64,000 nt of DNA from NCBI RefSeq assembly GCF_001956215.1, contig NZ_MRTQ01000011.1, positions 62,001 to 126,000 of the forward strand. Direction: 5' to 3'. Both the position numbers and the translations under genes were made by a program. Below the pieces are notes generated by a model. That model was not told the DNA's origin. It did no database searches and worked only from the letters and a program-made list of their open reading frames with translations. How positions within the stretch are numbered: position 1 is the stretch's first letter; the number at the start of each line of letters is the position of its first letter. This document shows positions 42,196-51,929 of this stretch, piece by piece. This stretch comes from Paenibacillus sp. FSL R5-0490. GTDB lineage: Bacteria; Bacillota; Bacilli; Bacillales; Cytobacillaceae.

Positions 42196-42612
42196 TTATT
42201 TTTCCTTAGAAAAGTCATTATAATTTTTGAACTTTGAAGGCCACTTTTTCTTCTTTAAGTACTTTTCATTAAGCACTAAAATCTTCCCGCTCTCAGCGGG
42301 TGTGTATTTTTTATACACTAGTTTATATTTTTCAAATGCCAAGTGCCCTAAAATATAAATTGGTAAGATCATGAAAATGAGGATTACCAATTGCATTAAC
42401 CAATTTAATTCATCTCCAATGATATAAATCGTAAATACAGCATGTGCTGCAAAAGAAACCATTAATGTGAGAAGCACATTAGATAGATGAAAAGGGATCA
42501 TTTTATTTTTTTCCCGGAACATTCGCTCTAGTTCATTTTTGATAAAAAGTGTAGTAAATACAGATATCACAATGACAACAAGGGAAACAAAATATGTAAG
42601 AAAAGTGTACAT
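42196..42612 (-). CDS. Membrane protein of unknown function, 138 residues
   Basis: Three predicted transmembrane helices: FLTYFVSLVVIVISVFTTLF at the N-terminus, then VLLTLMVSFAAHAVFTIYII near residue 47, and LMQLVILIFMILPIYILGHL near 72, with a basic C-terminal tail (KYLKKKKWPSKFKNYNDFSK). No family recognised. No good ribosome binding site is visible directly before the ATG (GAAAACATG). It stands alone. The 418 bases to the next gene (42613-43030) show only a weak inverted repeat around 42745-42775. Confidence 0.6.
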   Translation of the reverse strand: MYTFLTYFVSLVVIVISVFTTLFIKNELERMFREKNKMIPFHLSNVLLTLMVSFAAHAVFTIYIIGDELNWLMQLVILIFMILPIYILGHLAFEKYKLVYKKYTPAESGKILVLNEKYLKKKKWPSKFKNYNDFSKEK

Positions 42613-43030
42613 GTTTTCCGCCCACGCTCCTTCAAATACAATAGAAGAAAAAGCTGATCATCAATTATACTTACTATCGCTATCATGGTCATAAAACCGC
42701 TTTTTTATGGGAGCCTCAATAAAAAGTAAATGTCTGAGATTAAAGGATTAAGACGCTTAGTGTCTAAATCTTTGTTTTGTTCAGAAAAAAATTTTATATT
42801 CATTGTAACACAAAAAATAATAAAGATTTTGGCTGAACTAGAAGAAGTAAAGCGTGTAGATTAATTTAGCTTCGCTTAGTAAAATTTTTGTTCCGCCTAA
42901 TTGAAACAGCCCTTGTGAATATAAACCACTGAATAATTAAAATTATCAGAATTTTTAATGTTATTAACGAGCTTGTTGGTTATAATAATATTTGGAGCAC
43001 ATATCCAATAAAATTTGAGGATCTGAAATC

Positions 43031-43453
43031 ATGCAATTTATTCCTTATTTAAAGTTGAACGGAAACGCAAGAGAAGCAATTGGATTTTACGAAAAGGTTT
43101 TTCATGCCGAAAATTTAGGAGTGATTACATTTGGTGAAATGCCTGCCAGCCCGGATTTTCCTTTGCCAGAGGATGCAAAAGACCTTGTTGCACACGGGAC
43201 GATAAAGGTTGGTGAGTCAGCTATTATGTTTTCAGATACATTCCCAGGTCAGCCAGCTCAAGAGGGGAACCTAGTGACCATTTGTATTACCTTTGACAAT
43301 GCAGACAAAGCCAGGCAAGTTTTTGATGCCTTACAGGATGGGGGAAGAGTTGAAATGCCGCTATCAGAAACAAGCTTTAGTCCTGCTTACGGGGTCATTA
43401 AAGATAAATTCGATGTAACCTTTCAAATTTATACAGAAGGACATCAAGGTTAG
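43031..43453 (+). CDS. VOC-family protein, PhnB/YjdN-like
   Basis: A 140-residue vicinal-oxygen-chelate protein of the PhnB/3-demethylubiquinone-methyltransferase-like type: MQFIPYLKLNGNAREAIGFY, EKVFHAENLGVITFGEMP, the internal VAHGTIKVGESAIMFSDTFP near residue 55, and SFSPAYGVIKDKFDVTFQIY at the end. These have no known catalytic role. GAGGAT precedes the ATG. It is a single gene with a perfect terminator (43471-43507). The next gene, an AHSA1 protein, is often a neighbour of such VOC genes. Confidence 0.85.
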   Translation: MQFIPYLKLNGNAREAIGFYEKVFHAENLGVITFGEMPASPDFPLPEDAKDLVAHGTIKVGESAIMFSDTFPGQPAQEGNLVTICITFDNADKARQVFDALQDGGRVEMPLSETSFSPAYGVIKDKFDVTFQIYTEGHQG

Positions 43454-43470
43454 TACATACGATATAGGAG

Positions 43471-43507
43471 AAAAACGGCTTTGCGAAAATATCAAAGCCG
43501 TTTTTTT
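43471..43507 (+). terminator. Intrinsic terminator of the VOC gene
   Basis: AAAAACGGCTTTG pairs with CAAAGCCGTTTTT, followed by TT. Confidence 0.88.
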
Positions 43508-43569
43508 ATGACTCGTTTATTGAATGGGTAAGCTTTTAATAATTGAACAATTGGAAAGGAGTATACATA

Positions 43570-44028
43570 ATGACGAACCTGAAAGAAGTATCTATTTCAA
43601 AAGTGGAGATGCTTATCAGAAAACCTGTTAAGGAGGTATTCGATGCTTTTATCGATCCTTCGATTACTACTAAATTCTGGTTTACCAAAAGCAGCGGAAG
43701 ATTAGACAAGGGAAAACGACTCCGCTGGGATTGGGAGATGTATGGAGTTTCTGCTGAACTTGACGTAATAGAATTGGAACAAAACAACAGAATTCTTATC
43801 AAATTTGACGATGATACTTCGGTAGAGTGGATGTTTACACCCCGTACAGAAGGAACTTTTGTCACCGTCATTAACGCAGGTTTTAAAGGAAGTCCAGATG
43901 AAATAATTAATCAAGTGATAGATTCAACTGGCGGTTTTACGATTGTTCTGTGTGGTTTAAAAGCACTTCTTGAGCATAACATCATTTTGAATCTTGTTTC
44001 GGATAGATTTCCTGACGCGCAAGTATAA
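43570..44028 (+). CDS. SRPBCC / AHSA1-family protein
   Basis: A 152-residue START-fold protein of the AHSA1 type: VEMLIRKPVKEVFDAFIDPS near residue 12, TTKFWFTKSSGRLDKGKRLR, WDWEMYGVSAELDVIELE and the C-terminal GFTIVLCGLKALLEH. AAAGGAG lies before ATG 43570; the in-frame TTG at 43543 has no site. Its ligand is unknown. Downstream (44029-44140) a plus-strand reading ends FEWDAAVQGIWP without a start, a remnant of another gene; nothing else is seen up to 44300. Confidence 0.83.
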   Translation: MTNLKEVSISKVEMLIRKPVKEVFDAFIDPSITTKFWFTKSSGRLDKGKRLRWDWEMYGVSAELDVIELEQNNRILIKFDDDTSVEWMFTPRTEGTFVTVINAGFKGSPDEIINQVIDSTGGFTIVLCGLKALLEHNIILNLVSDRFPDAQV

Positions 44029-44300
44029 AGTTAAGAATATCTTTACCCTTAGAGCAAGTGGTAAACAAATTGATTTAACAGCACTGACAAATTTTGAATG
44101 GGATGCAGCAGTTCAAGGCATTTGGCCATGATCCAAAAAATGATTTAACTAGGAGTGGATAATGAGAAATTAAAGAATGTGGTACGTTGCCCGGATTTCA
44201 GGAGAATGGAGTCTGGATCCTCTATTATTCCGAAAAAATCAAATATATTTGCAGAAATAAGGTACTTAAGCGAATACAAATATATTCAGCAAATTATTAT

Positions 44301-44340
44301 GCTTGCCGGTTAAAGCCAAAAGAAAATACATCCGGCAAGC
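44301..44340 (-). terminator. Hairpin downstream of the GerAB-like gene
   Basis: GCTTGCCGG (44301-44309) pairs perfectly with CCGGCAAGC (44332-44340), 30 bases after the stop of the minus-strand gene. The T-run is poor. Confidence 0.6.
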
Positions 44341-44370
44341 AGCAGAACCAGCCCCATTAAGATAAGCTTT

Positions 44371-45549
44371 TCATTTCTTTTTACCCTTCTTTTTTACCCT
44401 CTTGGCAATCATGATAGCGGCAAAGAGCAAGGGAATATAAATGAACGTAAAGCCAAACCCTATTTTCCCAAAAAATTCATTAAGCATACTGATCCTTTCG
44501 CGCGTATTAATAAAGTTAATCAGTATTAATAAAGCACTGACAACAAAAAACACTCCAATCTTTTGTCTAATATTAAAGATTCTCTTGATAAGTCTCGAAC
44601 AGATCCAGATGGCAATACACACATTCGGAAGCATAATTAAGTTCCAGTTTGCAATTCCAATATATTCGAAACGTTCCACAAAAGGCATTTCTACAATTTT
44701 CCACATGGTCAAAGTGGGCCAGACCTCTTTAGCAAGCAGATCTTCCGAATAATAGGCAAACGTAATGACTGCTAAAATAGTATAGATCAAGGTAGTGGTA
44801 AAAACAGCAAGGTGTGCCCACTTTTTGGATTTCTTTGGTTCCTTTATAAAAGGATAAATGAATAGAATAATCTCAAATCCGATGAAGGTAAGCGACATCT
44901 TGTAGGAACCGATGAGAAGTTCTTTAACGGAATGGTCCCAAATTGGCAGTAGATTGTAGAAATTTGAAAATTTAATGGCCCAGCCAAATGTGAGAAGGAG
45001 ATAAGCAGGCAATACAAGACCGAAAAAGGCTATACCGACTACGGTTCTGAACCCTCCAAAAATGATATAAGTACAAAGTATCATGAATCCAAAGGAGAAC
45101 CAGAAAGTGCTAAGATCCGGAAACATCCACACTTGAATGATTTCGATAAATGTTCGTGCTATGGCTAAGACATACAAAAAAAAGTAACCTATGAAAATGG
45201 AACTGATTGCTTTGCCGATAAAATTGCCCAGAAGGTACTTATGGGCTGTCACAAAATCACCATCAACCGTTTCGGCAATTTTATAGTTCATCCAAAGGAT
45301 GACATGTATGCAACCCCCGGCAAACAGGATGGAGATCCAGGCATCATAGCCTGCATCCTTTGCGATATCTCTCTGATAGCTAAGAACCCCAATGCCAATT
45401 TGCATGGACATAATTAAATAAAATACTAAAAATGGGGATATCTTCAATCTGTCTGGTATTGGCTGCTCCTTTATTTGGTTCACCTCCGTTTCATGATTTG
45501 GTATCTGGCTGTGGTAAAACTGAGTTCCCACTCCGGCGTTATTCATCAA
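44371..45549 (-). CDS. GerAB/ArcD/ProY-family spore germination permease
   Basis: Endospore germination B-type receptor subunit (392 residues, about ten transmembrane helices), an APC-superfamily protein that senses germinants in the inner spore membrane. Typical parts are KISPFLVFYLIMSMQIGIGV near the start, GYDAWISILFAGGCIHVILW, and EIILFIYPFIKEPKKSKKWA in the middle. Germinant receptors usually consist of A, B and C subunits in one operon; here neither gerA nor gerC is adjacent, so it is an orphan B subunit. The ATG has no clear binding site; the first 30 residues are unusually long and polar. Expression would be in the forespore. Confidence 0.88.
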   Translation of the reverse strand: MMNNAGVGTQFYHSQIPNHETEVNQIKEQPIPDRLKISPFLVFYLIMSMQIGIGVLSYQRDIAKDAGYDAWISILFAGGCIHVILWMNYKIAETVDGDFVTAHKYLLGNFIGKAISSIFIGYFFLYVLAIARTFIEIIQVWMFPDLSTFWFSFGFMILCTYIIFGGFRTVVGIAFFGLVLPAYLLLTFGWAIKFSNFYNLLPIWDHSVKELLIGSYKMSLTFIGFEIILFIYPFIKEPKKSKKWAHLAVFTTTLIYTILAVITFAYYSEDLLAKEVWPTLTMWKIVEMPFVERFEYIGIANWNLIMLPNVCIAIWICSRLIKRIFNIRQKIGVFFVVSALLILINFINTRERISMLNEFFGKIGFGFTFIYIPLLFAAIMIAKRVKKKGKKK

Positions 45550-45799
45550 CTTTTTATCTTGTGTTCTTTTTTTGCTAAAGGGGGTAGGCTGTTTATTAAA
45601 GTAAGACCAAAGCGTACATTTGTTTTTTGACTATATTAAAAATTTATTGGAATAAAAAGATTTTTCCCATACCTCATGCTGGACTTCATCCTTAATCCTG
45701 TTTAGTCATAAGTAAATCACCATTATTTTCTGCATTACTCTTAATATTACCGGTGCTGGAAAACTTATGAATGGAAGGCAATAAAAAGTGTGGCGGTAC

Positions 45800-46124
45800 A
45801 TAGTTACAACATCCACAAAGTTTCCTTTCTATCATTTGGGGAATGTCTGTCATCGCAGATTCTGCCCAGTTTTCTTCTGCAGTTTCAGAAGTTTCTGAAG
45901 TTGAGTATGTAGGAACAGCCCTGACTTTTCAAATGTGTTTTGGTTTCCTGATCACTATATTTTCTATAAACCTTATTCCTATTATTCAGAGGTTAGTTGG
46001 CTGGGAATGGGTCTTTGCCTCTTTAGCGATTGGACCGATTCTTGGAATGGTTTCTATGGTCCGGTATAAACGGCATGAATTTTATAATGCCAAAGCTACT
46101 AACACAGCATTAAAAAAATTATGA
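45800..46124 (+). pseudogene. MFS transporter fragment, C-terminal part
   Basis: The frame reads FLSIIWGMSVIADSAQFSSA then VSEVSEVEYVGTALTFQMC and LVGWEWVFASLAIGPILGM, ending RYKRHEFYNA and a short tail. It corresponds to the last two to three helices of a 12-helix major facilitator with the usual VSELxPxxYVGTALT motif. A TAG in frame at 45803 and the lack of any upstream homology show that the N-terminal three quarters are lost. It lies directly before the cobalamin riboswitch. Confidence 0.75.
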
Positions 46125-46135
46125 AAAAAATAATA

Positions 46136-46164
46136 TGTCAAAATTGGTCATTATATGTTATATT
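46136..46164 (+). promoter_or_regulatory. Candidate promoter of the cobalamin operon
   Basis: TGTCAA, 17 bases, TATATT, about 25 bases before the first riboswitch stem. The -35 is weak; position is the main support. Confidence 0.35.
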
Positions 46165-46188
46165 AGTAAAAAATTAATATATCAATTT

Positions 46189-46340
46189 AAATAAGTGCTC
46201 ACTTTGTGAGGTAAAAGGGAAACCAGTGAAAGTCTGGTGCAGCCCCCGCTACTGTAAGAGCTGATGAAATTACAAAGCCACTGAGAAATCGGGAAGGTGT
46301 AAGAGTAAGAAGAAGCTTAAGTCAGGAAACCTGCTTATTT
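46189..46340 (+). ncRNA. Cobalamin (adenosylcobalamin) riboswitch aptamer
   Basis: The closing stem is AAATAAG (46189-46195) with CTTATTT (46334-46340). Between them are the conserved blocks in order: AAAGGGAA near 46214, GTGAAAGTC, the B12 box core GCAGCCCCCGCTACTGTAA (46239-46257), GCCACTG near 46278, CGGGAAGG and AAGTCAGGAAACCTGC. Coenzyme B12 binding should favour the terminator at 46439-46477 and shut the operon off. Confidence 0.95.
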
Positions 46341-46438
46341 AAACGACACTTGCTTTTCGGAGGGAGAAGTATAGGCGGGACAATTATGATCAATTGTTTT
46401 TGGGTTTCAGTATGCTTATTTTTATACTGTCATTTCAT

Positions 46439-46477
46439 ATGCCTGTATTCCTTTGAAAAGGAGTGCAGGCATTTTTT
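46439..46477 (+). terminator. Riboswitch-controlled intrinsic terminator
   Basis: ATGCCTGTATTCCTT pairs with AAGGAGTGCAGGCAT (mismatch/wobble in the middle), followed by six T's. It lies about 100 bases after the aptamer and 110 before the first gene, so it is the expression platform. Confidence 0.88.
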
Positions 46478-46585
46478 ATTTTGCAAGAAGCATTGAACTT
46501 TGAGAATTAGATGGCGCAGGCCGCCTGCTCGAGCAGTACGGCAGCAGACATGGCGCATGTGCATTTCTTAATTGGAGGTAAGCCT

Positions 46586-48208
46586 ATGAAAAAGGGAAAA
46601 ATCTTTGTTGTCGGCTTTGGTCCGGGCGATCGTGAGCATATAACCAAGCGGGCTGTGGATGCGCTGCAGCAGAGTGATTGCATTATTGGCTATAAAACTT
46701 ACGTAGATCTGATCGAGACATACGTAACAGCAAGTTCGATTGTCAGCACAGGGATGACTGAAGAGGTATCCCGTGCGCAGGATGCAGTGAAAAGAGCGGA
46801 AGCCGGCCAAATTGTTTCTGTGATTTCGAGCGGTGACTCGGGCGTTTACGGCATGGCCGGCCTAGTGTATGAAGTGCTGATCGAATTGGGCTGGAAAGAA
46901 GAAGAAGGAATCGAAGTGGAAATTGTTCCTGGCATCTCTGCGATTAATTCATGTGCGAGCTTACTGGGTGCACCTGTCATGCATGACTCCTGCACCATCA
47001 GTCTGAGTGACCATTTAACACCCTGGACGGTAATCGAAAAGCGCATTGAAGCAGCCGGAATGGCAGATTTTGTCATTGCATTATATAACCCGAAAAGCGG
47101 CCGGCGGACACGGCAGATTGTCGAGGCACAAAGGATTCTATTAAAATATCGTTCTCCTGATACACCAGTGGGGCTTGTGAAAAGTGCTTACCGTGAAAAT
47201 CAGAATGTCATTCTGACGACACTGGCGGAAATGCTTGATCACGATATAGGCATGCTGACAACAGTTGTGATCGGGAATTCCTCCACTTTCTTTTATGACA
47301 ATAAAATCATTACGCCGAGAGGCTACCAGCGCAAGTATACGCTTGGGGAAGAGAAGCAAAGCTTAAAGCCGCATCAGCGTTTAAAAAAGGAAGCGGAGCC
47401 ATGGGCATTAAATCAGGAAACCGGGGAAGCAGTGCCCGGCTACGAGCAAATTGAAAGCAAAAAACAAGAATCCAGTTCACTGAATATGGCTTTAAAGGCT
47501 TTATCAATGGTGACGAAATCGGAGATTGACCAAACACATTTGGTGCAGCAGCCAATCGAAGATATTTTTGAATTTGCGGTTTCGCCTGGTGTAGCCAATA
47601 AATTTGTTACAGCTGACCAAATGCGTGTACTGGCAGAAGCTGTTGGCGAGAAAGGCACCATGGAATATACACCGGATCACCGATTCTTAATCAAGATTCC
47701 AACCGGACGGCCACAGTCAATTGTGGAAAAACTCGAACAGCATGATCTGACAGTCATGCCGGTAGGTGATGTTCTAAATGTAAAAGCCTGCGATTTTTGC
47801 TACGGGGAGAAGGCAGAATCCATTCCATATGCAGAGGAAATTGCAGCTGAACTTGGCGGCTTAAAGCTACCAAAGGAACTGCATATTGGCTTTAATGGCT
47901 GCGGTATGGCCTGTTATCGGGCGGTATTTGATGATATCGGCATTGTTTACCGCAAGAAGAAGTTTGATTTATTTATCGGGGCAAAGCCGGTTGGCCGTAC
48001 AGCCCATGCTGCCCAGCCGGTGGCAGAGGGAATTGAGCCTGAACAGCTGGTGCCGTTATTAAAGGAGATTATCGAAGAATACAAAGAAAATGCGCATCCG
48101 AATGAACGGCTTTTTAAATATTTTAAGCGCGTGAAAAAAATTCAGTATTTTACCTATCAGGATATGAGCTCCAAGATCGAAGTAGAGCCGGCACCATGCG
48201 GGGATTAG
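46586..48208 (+). CDS. cbiH60: Precorrin-3B/cobalt-factor III C17-methyltransferase with C-terminal Fe-S domain (CbiH60)
   Basis: Bifunctional-looking 540-residue protein. Residues 1-245 are the CbiH/CobJ tetrapyrrole methylase (VVGFGPGDREHITKRAV at the start, SSGDSGVYGMAG near 80, VALYNPKSGRR-like IALYNPKSGRRT near 165), which methylates C17 and contracts the ring. After a linker, residues 330-530 form a nitrite/sulfite-reductase-like half with CDFCYGE and NGCGMACY, the four cysteines for a 4Fe-4S cluster. The same architecture defines CbiH60 of B. megaterium. ATG 46586 has GGAGG at 7 bases. The 60 bases before it are GC-rich with a leftover frame (LLEQYGSRHGACAFLNWR) that ends at the ribosome binding site. 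Confidence 0.93.
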   Translation: MKKGKIFVVGFGPGDREHITKRAVDALQQSDCIIGYKTYVDLIETYVTASSIVSTGMTEEVSRAQDAVKRAEAGQIVSVISSGDSGVYGMAGLVYEVLIELGWKEEEGIEVEIVPGISAINSCASLLGAPVMHDSCTISLSDHLTPWTVIEKRIEAAGMADFVIALYNPKSGRRTRQIVEAQRILLKYRSPDTPVGLVKSAYRENQNVILTTLAEMLDHDIGMLTTVVIGNSSTFFYDNKIITPRGYQRKYTLGEEKQSLKPHQRLKKEAEPWALNQETGEAVPGYEQIESKKQESSSLNMALKALSMVTKSEIDQTHLVQQPIEDIFEFAVSPGVANKFVTADQMRVLAEAVGEKGTMEYTPDHRFLIKIPTGRPQSIVEKLEQHDLTVMPVGDVLNVKACDFCYGEKAESIPYAEEIAAELGGLKLPKELHIGFNGCGMACYRAVFDDIGIVYRKKKFDLFIGAKPVGRTAHAAQPVAEGIEPEQLVPLLKEIIEEYKENAHPNERLFKYFKRVKKIQYFTYQDMSSKIEVEPAPCGD

Positions 48209-48217
48209 GAGGATCTC

Positions 48218-48988
48218 ATGATTTTATTTTTAGCAGGCACAAGTGATGCGAGAGCATTAGCCATTCAATTGAAAAATCAAGGTTATCCCTTATTGGCAAC
48301 CGTTGTCACAGAATCGGCAGCTGACAGCTTGAAAGCTGAAGGCATTTCTTATAAAGTGGGTCGGCTGACAGAAAATGACATGATTGAACTGATTCAGATG
48401 CAAGAGGTGACCACTGTGATTGATGCCAGTCATCCCTACGCGGAAGAAGCGTCAAAAACGGCCATGGCAGCAGCTAAAGCATGCAGCATTCCTTACATAC
48501 GTTACGAAAGGCCAAAGGAACAGTTTATCTCACCGCTCATCACTGAAGCTGAAAGCTATGAGGAAGCAGCAAAATTGGCTCAATCGCATAAAGGGACAAT
48601 CATGCTGACAACCGGCAGCAAAACGCTGGAAATCTTCACAAAATATCTGATGCGGGAGGAGATCCGGCTTGTATGCAGGATGCTCCCAAACATAGGAAAC
48701 ATGGAAAAATGCGATAAGCTTGGCGTTAAACAAAAGGACATCATTGCGATCCAGGGGCCATTTTCCGAATCATTAAACAAAGCTCTTTGTGAGCAATACG
48801 GTGTAACCCTGATGATTACAAAAGAAAGCGGCAAAGTGGGATCTGTGGATGAAAAAATGACAGCTGCTCTGGAGATGGGGATTCCTGTTATTTTGATTAA
48901 GCGGCCGCCACTTCATTATGAAAACTTTTGCACTTCTTTCGAAGAAGTGACTCAAAAATTGGGAGGGCTTTACACATGGCAAACATGA
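48218..48988 (+). CDS. cbiJ: Cobalt-precorrin-6A reductase
   Basis: NAD(P)H-dependent reductase of 256 residues that reduces (cobalt-)precorrin-6A to 6B. Family marks: ILFLAGTSDARALAIQLKNQ at the start (nucleotide-binding GT-x-D-A), GRLTENDMIELIQ, VIDASHPYAEEASKTA near residue 70 and IRYERPKEQFI. GGAGG lies before the ATG, 9 bases after cbiH60. Its end overlaps cbiC by 13 bases. Order cbiH60-(cbiX)-cbiJ of B. megaterium is kept except that cbiX is absent here. Confidence 0.93.
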   Translation: MILFLAGTSDARALAIQLKNQGYPLLATVVTESAADSLKAEGISYKVGRLTENDMIELIQMQEVTTVIDASHPYAEEASKTAMAAAKACSIPYIRYERPKEQFISPLITEAESYEEAAKLAQSHKGTIMLTTGSKTLEIFTKYLMREEIRLVCRMLPNIGNMEKCDKLGVKQKDIIAIQGPFSESLNKALCEQYGVTLMITKESGKVGSVDEKMTAALEMGIPVILIKRPPLHYENFCTSFEEVTQKLGGLYTWQT

Positions 48989-49650
48989 ACTTTAATACCA
49001 CATTTGTACCGGTAACGGTAGATCCGGATAAAATTTATGATCACAGCTTCGCGATTATTAAAGAGGAGATGGGTGAGCATCCATTTACAAATGAGCAGTG
49101 GCTGGTGGTTCGGCGTGTCATCCATGCCTCGGCCGATTTCGAGCTGGGGCGAAGCATGATTTTTACACCAGATGCCATTGAAGCAGGGGTTCAATCGATT
49201 TTAGCAGGCCGTCATGTCGTGGCAGATGTACAGATGATTGAAAGCGGGTCAGGACGCAAGCGATTCCAAAAGCATGGCGGGGACCTGCATTGTTATATTG
49301 CGGATGAAGATGTTTCTAAAGAAGCAAAGGCACAGGGAACAACACGTGCGATCATTTCCATGCAAAAAGCAACGAGTCTGCATGAAGGGGGCATCTATGC
49401 TATCGGCAATGCGCCAACAGCACTGCTGGAATTGATTCGTTTAATTAAAGAAGGCCTAGCAAAACCTGACTTAATTATTGGCATGCCAGTCGGCTTTGTA
49501 TCAGCGGCAGAGTCCAAAGCCGAGCTGGCCGTGCTTGAAGGGATCCCATTTATTACGAATGCAGGGAGAAAGGGTGGCAGTACAGTGACGGTCGCTGCGC
49601 TGAATGCCATTTCGATTATGGCGGATGAACGGGCAAAAGCAGCGAAATAA
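48976..49650 (+). CDS. cbiC: Cobalt-precorrin-8 methylmutase
   Basis: Precorrin-8X methylmutase of 224 residues; it moves the methyl group from C11 to C12 to give cobyrinate. The catalytic histidine lies in RRVIHASADFELGRSMIF near residue 42; HVVADVQMIESG, AIGNAPTALLELIRLIKEG and IGMPVGFVSAAESKAEL near 160 are family blocks. ATG 48976 (MANM) has GGGAGGG 9 bases before it; the longer in-frame reading from 48928 would overlap cbiJ further and has no site. The end overlaps cbiD. Confidence 0.94.
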   Translation: MANMNFNTTFVPVTVDPDKIYDHSFAIIKEEMGEHPFTNEQWLVVRRVIHASADFELGRSMIFTPDAIEAGVQSILAGRHVVADVQMIESGSGRKRFQKHGGDLHCYIADEDVSKEAKAQGTTRAIISMQKATSLHEGGIYAIGNAPTALLELIRLIKEGLAKPDLIIGMPVGFVSAAESKAELAVLEGIPFITNAGRKGGSTVTVAALNAISIMADERAKAAK

Positions 49651-50761
49651 AAAAGATCCATCCCAAATGCGGCACGGCTATACGACAGGTGCCTGTGCCG
49701 CAGCCATGACAAAGGCAGCGCTGCAGGCACTTGTGACCGGAGAGGTGCCAAATGAAGTTACGATTTATCTGCCGGTTGGCCAGTATGCCACTTTTAAAGT
49801 GACGGCTTTTGATCGGTCAGATGGCCGGGTCATGTGCGAAACGATCAAAGATGCCGGGGACGACCCGGACGCCACACATCAGGCACGAATTCAAAGTACG
49901 GTCACTTATGCCATAACAGAAGGCATCCATTTAGATGGCGGGATCGGTGTAGGACGGGTCACGAAAGCCGGGCTGCCAGTAGCGGTAGGGCAGGCAGCGA
50001 TCAACCCGGTGCCGCGTAAAATGATCCATGGTGTCGTCCAGGAAGCAATGGACAAATATAAAGTAAATCGGGGCATTGAAGTAGTCATTTCGGTTCCGGA
50101 CGGTGCAGAAATAGCTGAAAAAACATTGAATGGCCGATTAGGAATTATCGGAGGAATCTCGATATTAGGAACAAGGGGAACGGTGGTTCCATTTTCCAGT
50201 TCCGCCTATATGGCAAGTATCGCTCAGGCGATCAATGTCGCAAAAGAAGCAGGATGTGATCATTTAGTCATCACAACAGGCGGACGCAGTGAAAAATTTG
50301 CCATGAAGCAGTATCCGCATTTGCCGGAAGAAGCCTTTATCGAAATGGGCGACTTTGTCGGTTTTACTTTGAAGAATATAGCAAGGAAGAAGATTCCCAA
50401 AGTCTCTCTTGTAGGGATGATGGGGAAATTCTCAAAGGTTGCACAGGGAGTTATGATGGTGCACTCAAAAAGTGCACCAGTCAGTTTCGAGTTTTTAGCA
50501 GGTATGGCCAATAAAGTGGAAGTCAGCGAGGAAATTCAGCAGGACATTTTACAGGCAAATACGGCTTCACAGGTTGGTGAAATCCTGCAGGGAAACGAAG
50601 AATTCTTTGAAGCCCTTTGCCGAAACTGCTGTTATTATGCACTGAATCATATGAACGCAAACGTCAAAGTATCGACAACTCTGTATGCCATGAACGGAAG
50701 CTGTCTAGGAAAGGCTGAGAATATTGACAAATTGGATGAAGATGATTGGTATCGGGGATAA
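49625..50761 (+). CDS. cbiD: Cobalt-precorrin-5B C1-methyltransferase
   Basis: CbiD (378 residues) methylates C1 of cobalt-precorrin-5B with SAM in the anaerobic route. Typical blocks: [39 protein letters not shown]-like segment ([20 protein letters not shown]), [20 protein letters not shown] near residue 180, and [13 protein letters not shown]. Family proteins begin a few residues before RxGYTTG; ATG 49625 gives 21 residues there and overlaps cbiC by 26 bases. No clear binding site, so coupling with cbiC is likely. Presence of cbiD marks the early-cobalt pathway. Confidence 0.92.
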   Translation: MNGQKQRNKKDPSQMRHGYTTGACAAAMTKAALQALVTGEVPNEVTIYLPVGQYATFKVTAFDRSDGRVMCETIKDAGDDPDATHQARIQSTVTYAITEGIHLDGGIGVGRVTKAGLPVAVGQAAINPVPRKMIHGVVQEAMDKYKVNRGIEVVISVPDGAEIAEKTLNGRLGIIGGISILGTRGTVVPFSSSAYMASIAQAINVAKEAGCDHLVITTGGRSEKFAMKQYPHLPEEAFIEMGDFVGFTLKNIARKKIPKVSLVGMMGKFSKVAQGVMMVHSKSAPVSFEFLAGMANKVEVSEEIQQDILQANTASQVGEILQGNEEFFEALCRNCCYYALNHMNANVKVSTTLYAMNGSCLGKAENIDKLDEDDWYRG

Positions 50762-51929
50762 TGGCGCGGCAGGCTTGCTCCCCTCATACATAGACTGGAT
50801 TCATGAATGTGAGGTCCTGGTCGGCGGGGAACGCCATTTGCAATTTTTCCCGGGGTTTACTGGAGAGAAAAAAGTAATTAAAGGCGGCTTGGCGGCCTTA
50901 ACGGCTGACCTGCAGCAGGAAACACGCAATACGGTTATTTTGGTGTCGGGTGATCCGCTGTTTTATGGGCTTGGCGGTGTATTGGCAAAAAAGCTTCCAT
51001 TGGAGATTTATCCTTATACAAGCTCTGTTCAGCTCGCTTTTTCAAAAATGCAGGTAAGCTGGCAGGATGCGTATATTGTCAGCCTGCACGGCCGTTCTAT
51101 TAAAGGTTTTGCCCAAAGAATCGACGGTCGGAAAAAGATTGCTATTTTAACAGATGAAAAGAATACACCACAGGCCATTGCAGCGTATTTAAAGGAGTTC
51201 GGCATGACGGAGTATGATGCCTTTGTTGCTGAAAATCTGCAGGGGGAAAATGAACGCTGCCGCTTTTTCACCTTGGACGAAATGGAGCAATCATTCTTTT
51301 CTCCTTTGAATGTGGTGATTTTAAAGCAGCGTATGTCTGTGGAGCGTGCCTCACTGGGAATTCCGGATGACAGGTTCGTACAGAGAAAGCCGGATAAAGG
51401 CCTGATTACGAAAAAGGAGATCAGGACTCTCTGTCTGCAGGAGTTAGAGCTAAAGGAAAACAGCATCGTCTGGGATATTGGAACCTGCACAGGGTCCGTT
51501 GCGATTGAAGCAGCGAAAATAGCCCGGGAAGGTGCGGTGTATGCGATTGAAAAGAATGAGGGTGATCTGGGAAACTGCCTGGAAAATCAATTAAGACATC
51601 GGACAGATTTCACGGCCGTCCTTGGAAAGGCACCTGAGAGGCTGGATGAATTTCCTGATCCGAATGCTATTTTTATAGGCGGAAATGGCGGGAATATGGA
51701 GCTTTTATTGCAGATATGCCTTTCACGGCTGCAGCCAAATGGCCGGCTCGTTATGAATATTGCCACGATCGAAAATCTCGCAGAAGCGATGCAGCATTTG
51801 AAAAATCTGGGCTGTGAAGTATCCGTATTGCAGGCACAGATTTCTAAAAGCAAGCCAATTTTGCATTTAACGCGCTTCCAACCGTTAAATCCCATTTTTA
51901 TTGTGACTGCAAAGAAAGGAAAGAACTAA
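50742..51929 (+). CDS. cbiET: Cobalt-precorrin-7 C5-methyltransferase / C15-methyltransferase-decarboxylase fusion (CbiET)
   Basis: Fused enzyme of 395 residues. Residues 1-200 are CbiE, a tetrapyrrole methylase ([32 protein letters not shown] near 70) for C5. Residues 215-395 are CbiT, a Rossmann methyltransferase ([20 protein letters not shown] near 245, [17 protein letters not shown]) for C15 methylation and C12 side-chain decarboxylation. The same fusion exists in B. megaterium and as CobL in aerobic organisms. ATG 50742 overlaps cbiD by 20 bases; GGATGAAG precedes it. The end is one base before cbiL. Confidence 0.93.
   Translation: MIGIGDNGAAGLLPSYIDWIHECEVLVGGERHLQFFPGFTGEKKVIKGGLAALTADLQQETRNTVILVSGDPLFYGLGGVLAKKLPLEIYPYTSSVQLAFSKMQVSWQDAYIVSLHGRSIKGFAQRIDGRKKIAILTDEKNTPQAIAAYLKEFGMTEYDAFVAENLQGENERCRFFTLDEMEQSFFSPLNVVILKQRMSVERASLGIPDDRFVQRKPDKGLITKKEIRTLCLQELELKENSIVWDIGTCTGSVAIEAAKIAREGAVYAIEKNEGDLGNCLENQLRHRTDFTAVLGKAPERLDEFPDPNAIFIGGNGGNMELLLQICLSRLQPNGRLVMNIATIENLAEAMQHLKNLGCEVSVLQAQISKSKPILHLTRFQPLNPIFIVTAKKGKN

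Noticed and set aside
48420-48608. Internal frames inside the cobalamin genes
   Set aside because: Out-of-frame shadows of strongly conserved genes with no binding sites.
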